A stretch of 64,000 bases of DNA from assembly GCA_947095535.1 (NCBI GenBank), contig OX352772.1:35669445-35733444 (forward strand), given 5' to 3'. Numbering within the stretch: position 1 is the first letter of the stretch; each line of letters begins with the position of its first letter. Made by a program: the position numbers and the translations under genes. This DNA comes from Poecilobothrus nobilitatus. Taxonomy: Eukaryota > Arthropoda > Insecta > Diptera > Dolichopodidae. Positions 48,032 through 60,665 of this stretch are shown piece by piece. Below the pieces are notes generated by a model. That model was given only the letters and a program-made list of their open reading frames with translations, was not told where the DNA came from and made no database searches.

Positions 48032-49325
48032 CCATGTCAGTAGAAATTGAATGTTGTTTTGAATGTAAAGGAAATGATAAATTAGGATTTTAAATTAAAG
48101 AATCTGAATTTACAGTTTGCAAAAAAATTGATGAAAATTGTTAGTATATAGTATATATTGACAAAGATTTAGCAATGTTGGGGTCAAGAAAGAGTAATAA
48201 AAGTTTATAAATATTTTTTCCAAGAGTTAATTCTTATTTAGATTTTATTTTAATATGGATCAATAGAGTTTTAATTGGCAATAGAAGATCTTAAATAAAC
48301 AAAAAATAAGAAAGTACATTTATTTCCTTTATAAAAAGACAAGAATTCTAGACACAATATAGAACTTTTTCAGATCAACTGAAATCTTTAGTCTTTACAG
48401 TAGAGGACAAGATCTTTTAAAAAGGATTAGGCAATGTCAACATAATTATATTTATATATGTATAAAAATTAAAATTGTTGTTAACAGTTTTATTCTGTTT
48501 AATTTATTTTTACGAAACGTTATAGGGAAGGCTAAAGTTAAAACGACTCTAAAGGTAAAGAGTTCGATGGTAATAAATAAATGAAAAGACATATTATTAT
48601 TTAAATTAGAAATGACAGTCTTTTTGAGTACAGAATTTTGAGTATTGGCAGTATAATCATATATCGAAATTTAGATTATACCTAACAGCTTCATGTACAA
48701 TACTTTTTAATAAAGCCTTTAGCGCAAACTGAGTTTAAATCAAGGCTAAAAATGATGGAAAGATTAAAAGATAAATGAAAAGATCTTATACTATATATTA
48801 TGCTGTACGTACCCGTACGTGATTATACATGATCTCAGTTAAATTATAAAAAAAAATTTAGGTTTAGTATTGCATATTTAAGTTTTTATGAAATTACAGA
48901 TTCATAATAAAATATAAATAACAGATAAATATAAATTTTTATTTAAAAATTATAAAAAGTGGTTAAGTACAATTTAAGTACATACTTAAAAATTAAAAAA
49001 AAAAAAGAAGATGAAAAAATTAAAAAGGACGTTAATAAAATGTTTTAATGTTTATTAAATAAATTTATTAATTTATTAAAAAAGTCATAACTTAAACAAA
49101 AAAAAACTTTTTTTTTACCAATTTTAAAAAATTGCGTTATAAAATTAATCTATAAATTTTACATAATACCCTTGGAAATAAATGTCCAAGTCCACCCACT
49201 TGTTTTATTCAAATTTCAGATTTTTTTTTTTTTTTAATAAAATCCATTAAAATTTTTTAATTAAGTATTCATTTATTTTTTTTTTTTTTTTGAAATAAAA
49301 TTGGCAATTGCAAAACTATCAATCT

Positions 49326-49382
49326 TAAGATATGTTGTACATTCATCGATGTTGTACACTAAGATATGTTGTACATTCATCG
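49326..49382. repeat. 23-base direct repeat, period 34
   Basis: TAAGATATGTTGTACATTCATCG occurs at 49326-49348 and 49360-49382; the spacer holds a partial third TGTTGTACA copy. Confidence 0.85.
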
Positions 49383-49984
49383 GTAATTGGTGAAATGCTC
49401 AATGGAAATGTCATTAAACTTGACCATAAAAAAATAACAAACAAAAAAAAACGAAAATATTTAATTAAAATTATATGCAAAAGATACATTATAGCATATT
49501 TATATTTAAATCTTTTCTACTTGTATTGATTTTGAAAAAAAAAAAAAATTAACATTAAAATAAATTATCATTTATAAATTCATCATGTGAATTATCACAC
49601 CTTAAAAAAAATTCAAGTAGCAATATTCGTGATGATGATGATGATGATTCTACTTTAATTTTTTTTTTTTAAATAAATTGTTTAAAAAATCGAAAAAACA
49701 AAAAAAATCTTTAAATCAAAATAACTTTTCAACTACACTTATCACTGCCACTATAATCTTATGTTATATTGGTGATAATTAAACCAACCGTTCAATTAAT
49801 TAAAAAAAAAGCGTTTTTTTTTTTTTCTATAAAGTAGCAAAGAAGATAAAAGATCGTCAACTCATTTTAAATTTTGAATGACAACATGACTTGATATCTC
49901 ATTTTAAAAAGTAAGTATTTTATATTAAAGTAAAAAAATTATAATAAGATATCAGAGTTAGTTAATAGATGGCCCGTTGATAAA

Positions 49985-50025
49985 TGTAAGAATTAACCAA
50001 ATCCATGTTTTGGTTAATTCTTACA
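49985..50025. repeat. Perfect 17-base hairpin, 7-base loop
   Basis: TGTAAGAATTAACCAAA (49985-50001) and its exact reverse complement (50009-50025) flank TCCATGT. It is too short for a typical animal miRNA precursor and has no poly-U run making it a terminator. It may be a cruciform-forming site or the remnant of a foldback element. Confidence 0.85.
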
Positions 50026-52177
50026 ACTGAGTGAATAAAAAAAGAAAAAAAAACATATATAGAATCTGTTATGTGATCTGTTAAAAACTGACTATTAGTG
50101 AGAATCTTTACATGTAATGCAGAGCAAACATAAAAATTATGCAAAACTTAATTCCATCTTAAATACCAAAACTACTTATAGTTAAAACATTTGTGCCAAA
50201 ACTTTTGTTGAGGCAATATTGAATACTAGTGTGGGGGATTACGTAAATTATTATTTATTTTAGAGTCAAAAGTTAAACTAGGGTTCTATTAAAAGGAGAA
50301 GTTTATTATGTATTGACTATACTTTTAAAAGTATCATATTTATTTCAACCGTTAGACCGATAAAGTTCTCTGCACAACAGATAAATGTTGGAACAAAAGG
50401 AAAGGTTGGAAAAAAGAATGGGAATATGTGGCAATATAAAAGCGAAATATATATCTTATAAAAATTCATCTTAATATTTTTACTAAGTTACTAAGTATTA
50501 GGCCTTATCAAAGAATATATATGTAGAATATATATTCTCTTCAAAAAAAAAATTGAATTAAGCTCGGAATTGTTATTTTAAAAAGTCGGAAAAGCTTCAT
50601 ATGTTGTACAGTTTCATGAAAGTTTGAGAAGTCATAACTTAAATATTTATAACCCCGTGTAGCCATATTAGATGTTATAAGATTACTTTTTATACAAAGT
50701 AAAAGTAAAAGACATTTGGCCAATTCTAAAGTTATAAGTTTAAGAAGAACAGTAACATATTTGTCTAGAATAAGTCTTCAAATTAGCTCCTACTTTCCAC
50801 TATAATTCTAAATTTCCAAACTCCAAACTTTTTTTCCACATTCTAATCTCTGAAAATAAACTGTATATTTGTATTAAAAGACCTATCCTAAAGTATGGTT
50901 TTAAATGGGGTTGTTTTGGCTGATTAAAGTTTAACAAAACCCAAAGAATCAACATGTAGTTGCCATATGCTGACTTTTGATGCTTTCCATCGACCTTTGT
51001 GAAAAAACAAAGAAAAAGAAATGAACAATTTTGGTAAAATCGGTTCGCAAAAATTATAAAGGTTTGTTACCTCTTAAGAATTTAAATTAAAAGAGGCATA
51101 CTTCATAAGTTCACAAAGTAACATCAATCAAAATAATTCGTAATCGTATAAAAAAAAAATGAAAAAATTGAATAAAGAAATAAAAAAAATAAAAAAAAAA
51201 AAAATATTTTAAGATATAACCTTACAATAAGACACAAATATTGTAAAGATGATAAATTTTGAGTGATGAACTTGATGATACTTTCGATATATACAAGATA
51301 TATACATTTTCAATCTTTTCAATCTTAATTAACATATATTTGTTGAGCAAATTATTGAATTAATAACTCACGTTTAAATAATGGATAATTTTGAACTCAT
51401 TTAAGATTTTTTTTTTGTTTTGTTTTTTAATTTTTGTTATAAAAAGGAAAAATTATTTGTAATATGATCGATACTTAAAATTCAATTGACAGTAATCAGT
51501 ATATTTAATCATGCGATGATGGATGAATGGATGATTCATCAATGGATGATTTTTAAAAATTTTAACATTTTTTTTTTTTTTATATATAAGTAAAATGCGT
51601 GAGAATTTTTAATAAAATTTTGAATACAAATTATTGTATAATTATTTAAAATTTTAATTTTGACAAATTATTATAGAGTTCCTTTTAAAATATAACCCTT
51701 CAGATGTTTAGGTTGGAATTTTCCATATTTTGAGGTGGATTTCATTTAAAGGAAGTGATTAAATAAAATATATTATACGTATATTGAGTTGTATATCATG
51801 TAATATGTTAATGAAAACTAAAATTGATATATTAAAACTATCTGAAAATGGTTAAAATGTTTAATAATTTTATCAAATTTTTAAAGATATATTGGAGACT
51901 TTGTTTGTAAATGTTTTGAGACTGTAAAATGACTGCTTTTACTTCTCTGTTTAATACACTTATTTGAATTCCTGTACTGCCTTTATTACTCGATTTTACC
52001 ACTGCTATTCTGGCAGAAAATGTTGTTGCGTTGGTGATTTATCAAAGATCGTGCAAAAAGAAACGTTATGGTTAGTATGAATAATCATGAAATAGATAAA
52101 ATAGTTAAATTAGTGAATTAGATAAAACAAACGGATTTAATATTTCAAAAACAAAAGTATATACAAGAAGATTCATA

Positions 52178-52415
52178 AGTAAGTGTATTGACATAAACCA
52201 TCGTCTAGAGAGTTGATTTTGGACCCAATAGTTTTGGGGCTGTCGGGTCTTAAAGAACATTTAGTATAATTTTCTTTGTTTTGATTAAAATTATCTTTCT
52301 GACACAAACAAAATTAAAGCATAAAACTATTGGGCGCACAATCTGCACCCCATACAAAACTTTTGTTTACACATTATCCCCTACAAGATTATTTATATCA
52401 ATCAATACACTTACT
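52178..52415. mobile_element. Small TA-flanked MITE, 238 bases
   Basis: The ends are inverted copies of AGTAAGTGTATTGA (52178-52191 and 52402-52415), each bordered by TA. A second inner inverted pair, CCCAATAGTTTT (near 52226) and AAAACTATTGGG (near 52323), lies between them. This nested symmetry and the TA duplication fit a Tc1/mariner-type nonautonomous element. Confidence 0.65.
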
Positions 52416-52417
52416 TA

Positions 52418-53653
52418 AAAATCACTCTGTATATCGTATTTTCTCCAAAAACATCGAATTTAAACTAAATCTATTGTTTCAGGTCGAAATCATACAGCAG
52501 TATAGCCAATAAGAATCTTAACATTGTATGAATAAAAATGAAGAAAATAATTTTTATATATATATATATTATTTTCAATACAAATATGTATAAATTCATA
52601 TGGTTAGTACCAATTTTAAAAAACTCCTACGAATTAATTTTCATAATGAAATTTAAATTTGAAAGAATTATTTAATAATAAAAAATAATAATTTAGAAAT
52701 ATTCATGCATAATATATAGTAGAAATAAACATTCGATCTCTCTCCGGCTTTACCATTAAATTACATTTTAGAAATTAATTTGTAAGAGTTGCTTAAAATT
52801 GGTACTGATCATGTTAAAGTTCATATATTTTTCATTTTTCTTCTTTTGTTACATAATTGGAAACCTAATACATAATCCTTTTCTTTTGTCTTACTAAATT
52901 ACATATAAGTATATTAGGATTTTTCCGTCTAGTTGAAAACTATACTAGGATAAGGTCTCTTAGTTTAGAGGTGTCTAATCATTTTTAATGATTTCTTTTT
53001 ATAACTGTAGATCCTGAACTTCCACAAAAAAAAAAAACTTCCTACATTGCAAAAAATAAATGTTTGATGTTTCATTTTTGTTTATTAGAAAATCAACTAA
53101 TTAACTTCAGATTGTGTTCGAAATAATTCAATTGTAATAATTCTTTAATTTTTGGAAAAATTTACTTATTTTTTTCACTGTGTTCGTCTTTCATCAGTCT
53201 GTTTTCAAAACTTTTATATCTTTTAAGATGGAGTAAAGAAATTTTAAGCATGAATAAGTTCCGTTAAAAAATTAATATTTTAAAACAACATTTTTATGTA
53301 GCTCCACCAATTTCGAACTTATATCGTCTTATACTAAAAGTTATCTGCGAAACTATAGAAAAAATGTTAAGCTTTAAAATTATATAATTTGTTGCAATTT
53401 AGTATGGAAATTTACCTAGTATAAACAATAATTTGCAAGATTTTAGTCCCTCGTCTGTCATCGGAACGCTTTTAAGGCAGGAAGGAAGAAGAATTTTTAA
53501 AATAAAGCATAAGTTATTTCACAAAAAAGTTTAATAATTCTCTTATTTGAGATCAAAATCAAAAATTTTTTATAATTCAAGTTTAATAATTCTCTTATTT
53601 GAGATCAAAATCTTATTTGAGGATCAAAAATTGAAAATTTTTAGACGGTTATT
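52418..53653. other. Noncoding stretch
   Basis: No exon. A+T-rich, mixed composition; contains the 52-base duplication listed separately. Confidence 0.55.
53528..53612. repeat. Partial tandem duplication, period 52
   Basis: The 33-base stretch AGTTTAATAATTCTCTTATT...AAAATC occurs at 53528-53560 and again at 53580-53612 without mismatch; a shorter TCTTATTTGAGGATCAAAA copy follows. Confidence 0.85.
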
Positions 53654-54228
53654 CTAAATTCACTGCTTCACTAGATTTGTTCCGAACTATTTTTTTAAAA
53701 GAGAATTTTTACGCTAATCATTCATTACCCAAGCGGTAAGATGTTGTTACCGATTCTAAACCGTTTAGTAACCTTGTAACTATTTAGTAACAATTGTTAC
53801 TGATTTGTTTCGTAACTGAAATCAATCCGATTACATACTGGGGATATACAGATTCTTTTAAGTGTATTTAAACTTAAAGTAACATATTCGAAACCGCTAA
53901 ATAACAGTAACCTTTGAAAAGAATTATTGCTTCATAACATTCTGTTCCGAAGAAAAAATAATTTAGACAAGAAAATATATTTCTTCGTTCTTTTTGTCGT
54001 CTAATAATTTTTTTTGAGAATGCCAAAATGTGAGAAATGCCAAAAAAATTAAAAATGACAGCAAAAAAAAAATAGTTCTGAACTAAAAAATTAAAGTTAA
54101 ATCAACCTTTGTTCCAGAGAGAAAAAAAAGTTCTGAAAGTTTTTGAAAATTAAGAGAATTCAAATTGCCATATAGAAATCATGCGCGTGGATGAGTTCAG
54201 AACAAATGTACTGAAGCAGTGAATCCAG
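53654..54228. mobile_element. Inverted-repeat element, about 575 bases
   Basis: The left arm (53654-53688, with ATTCACTGCTTCA, then ATTTGTTC.GAACT) is matched in reverse complement by the right arm (54194-54228), with about five mismatches over 35 bases. The interior has no transposase. The flanks look alike (TTATT on the left, CATTATT on the right), but no exact target duplication could be read, so the superfamily is undecided. Confidence 0.65.
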
Positions 54229-57200
54229 CATTATTAATTATGTAGAGTATACCTTAAAACTGAAGAAAAATCTAAAATGCCTGTTGATTTTTCACAATTT
54301 CTTTTTTGTATACAAAATTTTCAAAATAGTCACAAATCTGAAATTATTTTTCTTGATTTTTTTTTTTTCGAAATATACGCTTTTAAAAATCTTTGTTTTT
54401 ACATCCTGCCTTATTTTATATTGTTTATAGTATTATTAATTAAAGTTACAAAGTTTTCTTCATTTTCAACCCTCCTTTTTTTCGGTTTTGTTTTTTATAA
54501 ATTTGAACAAAATTTTCTTATTTGGTTTTTCTTTTTATAAATTTTAGTTAGAAAGGTAAAAAAAAAAAAAAAAAATAATTTTATCCAATTAAATTAGGTG
54601 TAGTTTTTATTTTATTTTGTTGAAATTGTTGATTTTAATCGTGACTAAAAGAAAATCAATAATAATAAAATCAATATTAGACTAAACATGAAATCAATTA
54701 AATTGAAAGGGTTTAATACTTTATTTTTTTTATTTTTATATTTATTTAAAAAAAAAAAAAAAAAAACAAGAAAAAAACTTTTTTTCATTATTAACTTTCT
54801 ACAATATAGCAATACTTATATTATTATAATATACACCTGGTTCAATTTTGGTCAGGTATTTTAGATAGTATTTAAAAAGTCTTTTGGAGAAAAATGGAAT
54901 TTCTTTTTTATTACGGTAGCATTTATAGAAAAACGTTTGTCTGCTGTGAAATTTATGCTGATCCATTGTTTTACTTTCTTATATTAAATGTACAACTGTA
55001 ATGTAAAATCCAGGTTAAATTAAAAAGCAACTATAGAAAGTATAGTTGGAAGTTTAGTTGGTTTTTAATACCAATAATATGTAAATATTTGATCAAATTA
55101 AATTCATTCTTTTCAAGGTATATATATATCTTTTTTCTGGAGTTTTCTGGATAAGTTGTTTAGCAAAATAATTTTTTTCTAATTTTTGAAAATATCACGG
55201 ACCTATTGAATATTCGTTTTATTATAATTATCTGTATGTTTTGGACAAATCTTCGTGTCACCATCTAAAATATGTAATAAAATTTTGAGTTTCTTGATAT
55301 CTTAATTTTGGCATTTTAAAACGTTTCGTAGTTTGGAAATAATCGAATTTGTCATACTCAAAAGAAATTATATTATTATGCGTTTTAGTTATTTTTTTTT
55401 TTTTATTTTAGAATAATTATTCCAAAAAATTTGTAAAATCACTGTTAACTGTTAAAAATCTGTTAAATAAATATACCCTTTCTTTTCTTGAACAACAAGA
55501 ACACTTTAGGAGAAGTATTAATAATATAACTATATTAGGAAAATTACTATTAATTATTTTCTTCCTTATTTATGCAGTGGTATAAAATTTTGATTTTTGA
55601 AGAGAACCAATCCTAATTTTCAATTTTCTGACATGATTACCAATAAACAAATGTATAGTTTTATCACTACCATGGCTAAGAAAATTTAATGGCATTGTAG
55701 AGGAATAGAATATAATGTGAAGTTGAATATTTATTAGTAAAATATGAGTATTAAGAGATTTCTTTTGTATTTGATTCTGTTTGAAAGAGTCTTTTATATA
55801 AATGGTTATAAAGCCTTCCCTCCTTTTCATCTAAAAGTTTTGTTTTTATTTTGATGCAGTTAAATGGTAGAAAACTTCTTTAAGTGTGTTATATATATGT
55901 CTGCAATATATGATTTATATTTTTTTTACTTTTATATTTTATTTACCTTTACCTAGTTAAACTTTAATTTTGTAAAAATTTGAAACTCTGATGTCTTTTT
56001 TAAACATATAAATCTAGAAACTTGTGATTTTGAAAAGAGTTAGATTTTTAAATTTCAGGTTAGAGATTTTAAGTAATAAAAAATTGGAAAGTTTCTTTTT
56101 TAAGCTTAACTTCGGTCTATGATGCAATTCGGTTCGGTGATGCAATTATTTTTAAGGGAGATAAATAGAATTTAAAAAATTACATTATTCCATGAATAAT
56201 CGACTTCAATAAATTAAATGAGATTTTATGAGATTTTCTTAAAATTGAAGAAAACATCTTTAGGTTTTTCAAAAGATTCCTTACAAAAAAAAATATTCGG
56301 CTTCACTAATATTCAAGAAAGTATAGTCTGAAAATATAAATATAGTATTAGAGCGTTTTTAATGTGTCATTTTTAGAATTCAATGGCTTTTAAAATCTTG
56401 TGTTTTATACATAATGTGTTTTCTTTGTATTTAATAATTCATAGATGAAACTTTAAATTGATTACAAACTGAAGGCTAAACTGATTTAATTTTTTATTAA
56501 GATGCACTTATTTATTTAGCTAACGTTTTGTATATAAGAAGAGTTTAGTTATCATGTTAAATTAAGCTTATATAATGATTTAAATCTTATTATTCTTCAT
56601 TTAATGATAATAATTCCTGATTACAAAATTAAATAACCAAGAAATAAAAAAAAGATTTAAGTATATTTCACAAAATTAAAGTTATGACACAATTTAATAT
56701 TTTCAATTAAATAAAATGTTGGACTGTAAACAAATATTTTTTTTTTATTAACAAATAAAAATTAATAACAGTTAAATTTAATTAAATTTTGATATTATAT
56801 TAATTTAATTTTAATTATAATACAAAATTAAATGATAATTAAATTATCCATTAAATAATTAGTCCTCATCCTATCCTATCCTGATCATTTTAGACCTCAT
56901 TTAAACATCCAAGTAAAAATGGTATAAGAAAATTGGATTCAAATGAAATGACAAAAAAAAATTATAAAAATATAATGTATAAACGACTTGAATAATGTAT
57001 CTATTTATTAAAAATGAGTAAAACCAATAGATAATGGTGATTTTAATTTATTTTTTGAAACAAAAAATTCTTTTTCAAACACTTCTTTATAAAAAACGGA
57101 AATACGGAAATTTTTCAATTAGTTTTATATTTCACAGATGATTTTTATAAAATTTCATTTAAGTATATAAGACTATTTGAAACTTTAAACTGAAAGTTAT

Positions 57201-58704
57201 TTAGGCAATTCAACACTACAGACTATTGATCAGTCCAGCAGTGTTAAAAAACGAAACACTTCTAAAATTAATTTTTTATTTTGTATTAAATTTGATTAAA
57301 AAAAAAATGAGATCTTTTCCTATAGTAGTATAGTCTGATGATTTTTTTTTTGATATCCATATATAAATATAACGCGTTATCTTAAAAATTAAATTAATAG
57401 TTACTTATTACTTTTCACATAGTTACAATAAATCATCTAGAAGGCAAATAATCTTCTCTTTTGGATTATCAAACACATTTACTTACTATCTAAAATTTTA
57501 ACTTACTATCTAAGAATTAACTAAAAATTATTTACAAGTGTGTACTATTTTATTCATCATGTCAAAACTTAAACGAGTCATCGAATGTCCTTCTAAATAA
57601 GGCAGAATGGTAACCGCACATAATTAAAAAATTGTGTAGACTAAAGAGACTCTTTCTTTAATTTTAAGGAAAACCTATATAATTAAGAAAACCATTGACA
57701 AATGTGAAATTATAATGTTAATGTTTTAATTTTTGTCCCATTGTTTGGTATTTTTAAATTGAAAAAATATTGAGATGATATACGATTTTCAAAATAGGAT
57801 TTTTTTAAATTTTGAGGGGCAGTAGTTCCGTAACGAGTGGGTTTACATAAAAAAGTTATTGTTCTACAATCATAAAATACATTAATTATTTTAAGAGACA
57901 TATCCATTTCAGTGTTCTTAATCTTAAACGTATAGAAGTTTTGTAAACAGACGGACGGTCAAACGGACAGATTGAAACTATTAGGCAAATTTTTCAAAAT
58001 TATTTCGAAAGATGTATTAAAAATTTAAAGATATTTCCGCCATTCGATATTAAATTTACATGGATATCTATTAAATATTAAATCATAAAATTATCATAAT
58101 TGAATTAAATTAAAAATATAATAAAATTTTGACGTCTACATGAAACTTTAAATTGTCTGAAGACATCTTAAGACGATTTTATAAAATCATATCTAATCCA
58201 ATGTAATTATGTATTTATTTCAATGTACAAAAAAAAAAAAAAAAGAAAATCATATAAAATTTATTTAAATGAACACTTTATATTTTAAATAAACTATACT
58301 AAATAGTGACTTAAACTAAGAAACCAGTTTTATTTTCTTTTATCTGATTAAAACGCTTAAAACATCGCTTGAATGATTGGAAATCAATAATTTTATCAGT
58401 TAACAAAAAAAAACTTTAAAATCGTTTTAAAAATTAATATATATACCGTATATAGGTATATATATATACCGTATAATTATGAATGAAATTTAATTATTTT
58501 TTATGTATTTTGAATGTTTTTTTTTAATGCTTTCAATTGAATTTAATATTTATTTAACTTGTATTTAAGATGATTTTAATTTGAATACACAGAGTGTTCG
58601 GCTCTTAATAATGTTCCTTCAAAATGAGTGATGAGAAATGTGTGGCTCTTAATAATCTTCCTTTAAATGGCACAAATAAAGAATTGTGTGGAAGAGAGAT
58701 GAGG
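54229..58704. other. Noncoding stretch
   Basis: No exon or recognisable element. A+T-rich with oligo(A) and oligo(T) runs; ACAGACGGACGGTCAAACGGACAG near 57948 is a small (GACGGAC)-like simple repeat, and a similar GACGGACGGAC occurs at about 39873. Confidence 0.55.
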
Positions 58705-58847
58705 TTATTTTCATTTCTTTAGAAGTTATAGGGCTTTAACTGATTTTCAACTACAGTCCAAGAACCTGTGGGATTATCGAGGAGAGAGGTGTGTTTTATT
58801 TTCATTTCTTTAGAAGTTATCAGGCTTTAACTGATTTTAAACTACAG
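58705..58847. repeat. 52-base direct repeat, period 91
   Basis: TTATTTTCATTTCTTTAGAA...CAGGCTTTAACTGATTTT.AACTACAG occurs at 58705-58756 and 58796-58847 with about three differences. Just upstream, GGCTCTTAATAAT.TTCCTT also occurs twice (near 58599 and 58643), so the segment seems to have grown by several local duplications. Confidence 0.8.
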
Positions 58848-59629
58848 TTTTGTTTAGATTCTATAAAATAGAATCGGATCTAAGAATAGACTTAAAAATA
58901 GTATAAAATTTTTAAGTTTATGAACAATAAAAATAGTACTCTCGCGCTTTCTACAGTATTAATACATATTAGATCTCTTCAGACCAAAATTATAACGGCT
59001 GAAAGTTAATTAAGAAAATATCACTTAAAGTTCCTTTATGGAAAAAGTAACTGTATTAGTATAAAAGATTTTTTTTATCAAAAATTCCTTTCTTTTTCTT
59101 TCCCTACATTTTTAATATATGTACATGCAATTTTCTAGCTTAAAACGGAGCAAGCAAGTTATAGGGCAAAAATCTTGCATGTTCTCAAAAAAAATAAACA
59201 ACTTAACAATTCGTTTGCCAGTCGAATATCGAAAATATGGAACCATCTTCTACATCATGTATTTCCAAAAGTTGGAATTATTAAATTTTCAATTTATATT
59301 GCTTTAAGGAGAGTGTCAACATCTTTATTCATCATATTCCTTTGAATCTTAAACCTATTTTTATTCTATAGCAGAATTTTCCCTTGTTTAAATAACACAA
59401 TGGTACTAAATGGTGCTTTAACTTATCTGACTTTAACTTTAACTAACTTGTCTGATCAAAAAGGTAGATGGTGTTTAGTAGGTTAAAGTTCTTTACGTTG
59501 TTAGAGGAATCATTCTAGTGTCGTTCCTCTTCAGCTTTTCTTCTTTCAATGATTCTTATTTATCCCCGTAAAAAAAAAAACATGACAAAGATGCATTTAT
59601 GATAAGAAAGAAATATAATAATCAAAAAT

Positions 59630-59760
59630 TTCTATAATTACAATTTAGTAGTTTTCAGCCACACACTACGTATTATGAATTCCGTTTCAAGCTTTGAACA
59701 ACAGTAACTACATATTTTTTACGATTTTTCTACTATAAAACCTATACGTAATATTAATAA
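59630..59760. repeat. Dispersed repeat, copy B (left part)
   Basis: Its 48-base core (59630-59677) matches 31530-31577 with one mismatch, in the same orientation. Its right part appears to resume at 61450-61500, so copy B may have been enlarged, at least in part by the hAT-type element inserted at 59946-60657. Confidence 0.65.
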
Positions 59761-59945
59761 TAAAGCCATAAACAACACATTTCATATTTACATTACACTA
59801 TTACAGTAGTATGGTACCTACGATAGTCGGTAGTAGTAACAAAACGTACACAACAGAATAACAAAAAAAAACACAAAATTATAAGAGACATTCTCGCTTA
59901 CTCTCTTTAAAATTGTATATATTTTTTTTCCTCTCGAGTCTCGAG

Positions 59946-60657
59946 CAGTGCTGTCACTTCGTTGTTGAGAGAGAGTAGTAAAATTTAAGATAAAATGTAG
60001 TATATTAGGTGCAAATGTAGTAGATTTCTTTTTCATGAATTAGTGAACAAATTTTATGGATTATAAAGAAAAATTAGACGAAATTACAAATTTTTGAACT
60101 TTTATATTATTTTTCTTTTCTTACAAAGATTAAAATTTAAAAAACAACCAAAAATAATATAAATGAAAATAAGAATTTGAATTCACAAAAACATAAATTA
60201 ATAAAAACTTAACAAAATTCCAACAATTTAATTATTAATTAATTAACATAACACAAAAGTAAATAAAAATATTAAATCAAAAGTAAAACTATATATTATT
60301 CTTTTTGATTATTATAACATCACATAAAGTAGTTGTACAAATTTAAATGTAAACATTGACATTTGAACAATGTCACTGTCAAGTGTTAACTATCAAAGTT
60401 TTCAAAGGTTGCCGTTATTATTATAATATGGAAGGTATCGTTTAAATAAAATAATTATGGTGCGTTTTTTAAATATCACCCAAATTTTTTTTATTATCAG
60501 AGATTAACAAAGAAATGAAAAAAAATTTTTTGAACAAATGGAGTAGGATTTTTCAACTTTTTGTAAATAGTAGTAGATATTTGTTACTACGTAATAGATG
60601 TTTAAAATGTATAAAAAGTAGTAGATCTGCTACATTTCTAGTAAAGTGACAGCCCTG
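59946..60657. mobile_element. hAT-type MITE with 8-base target duplication
   Basis: The terminal repeats are CAGTGCTGTCACTT on the left and AAGTGACAGCCCTG on the right, inverted copies with one mismatch. The flanks are GTCTCGAG (59938-59945) and GTCTTGAG (60658-60665), an 8-base duplication with one mismatch, as hAT elements make. Subterminal GTAGTAG/GTAGTAGAT motifs occur near both ends, like binding sites for a hAT transposase. Length 712 bases with no transposase frame. CAG(G/T)GCTGTCA tips are common in insect hAT MITEs. Confidence 0.85.
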
Positions 60658-60665
60658 GTCTTGAG

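Larger units (their letters stand above)
47758..52177. other. Noncoding stretch upstream of the secreted-protein gene
   Basis: No coding exon seen on either strand. It should contain at least one untranslated leader exon and the promoter of the leftward gene, because its start codon sits directly behind a splice acceptor, but no convincing donor or promoter could be chosen. Short duplications and a hairpin are listed separately. GATGGATGAATGGATGATTC near 51520 is a small imperfect GATG repeat. Confidence 0.5.

Noticed and set aside
59818..60036. 72-codon - strand frame near the hAT element
   Set aside because: It straddles the MITE boundary and the target duplication, so it cannot be an old gene.
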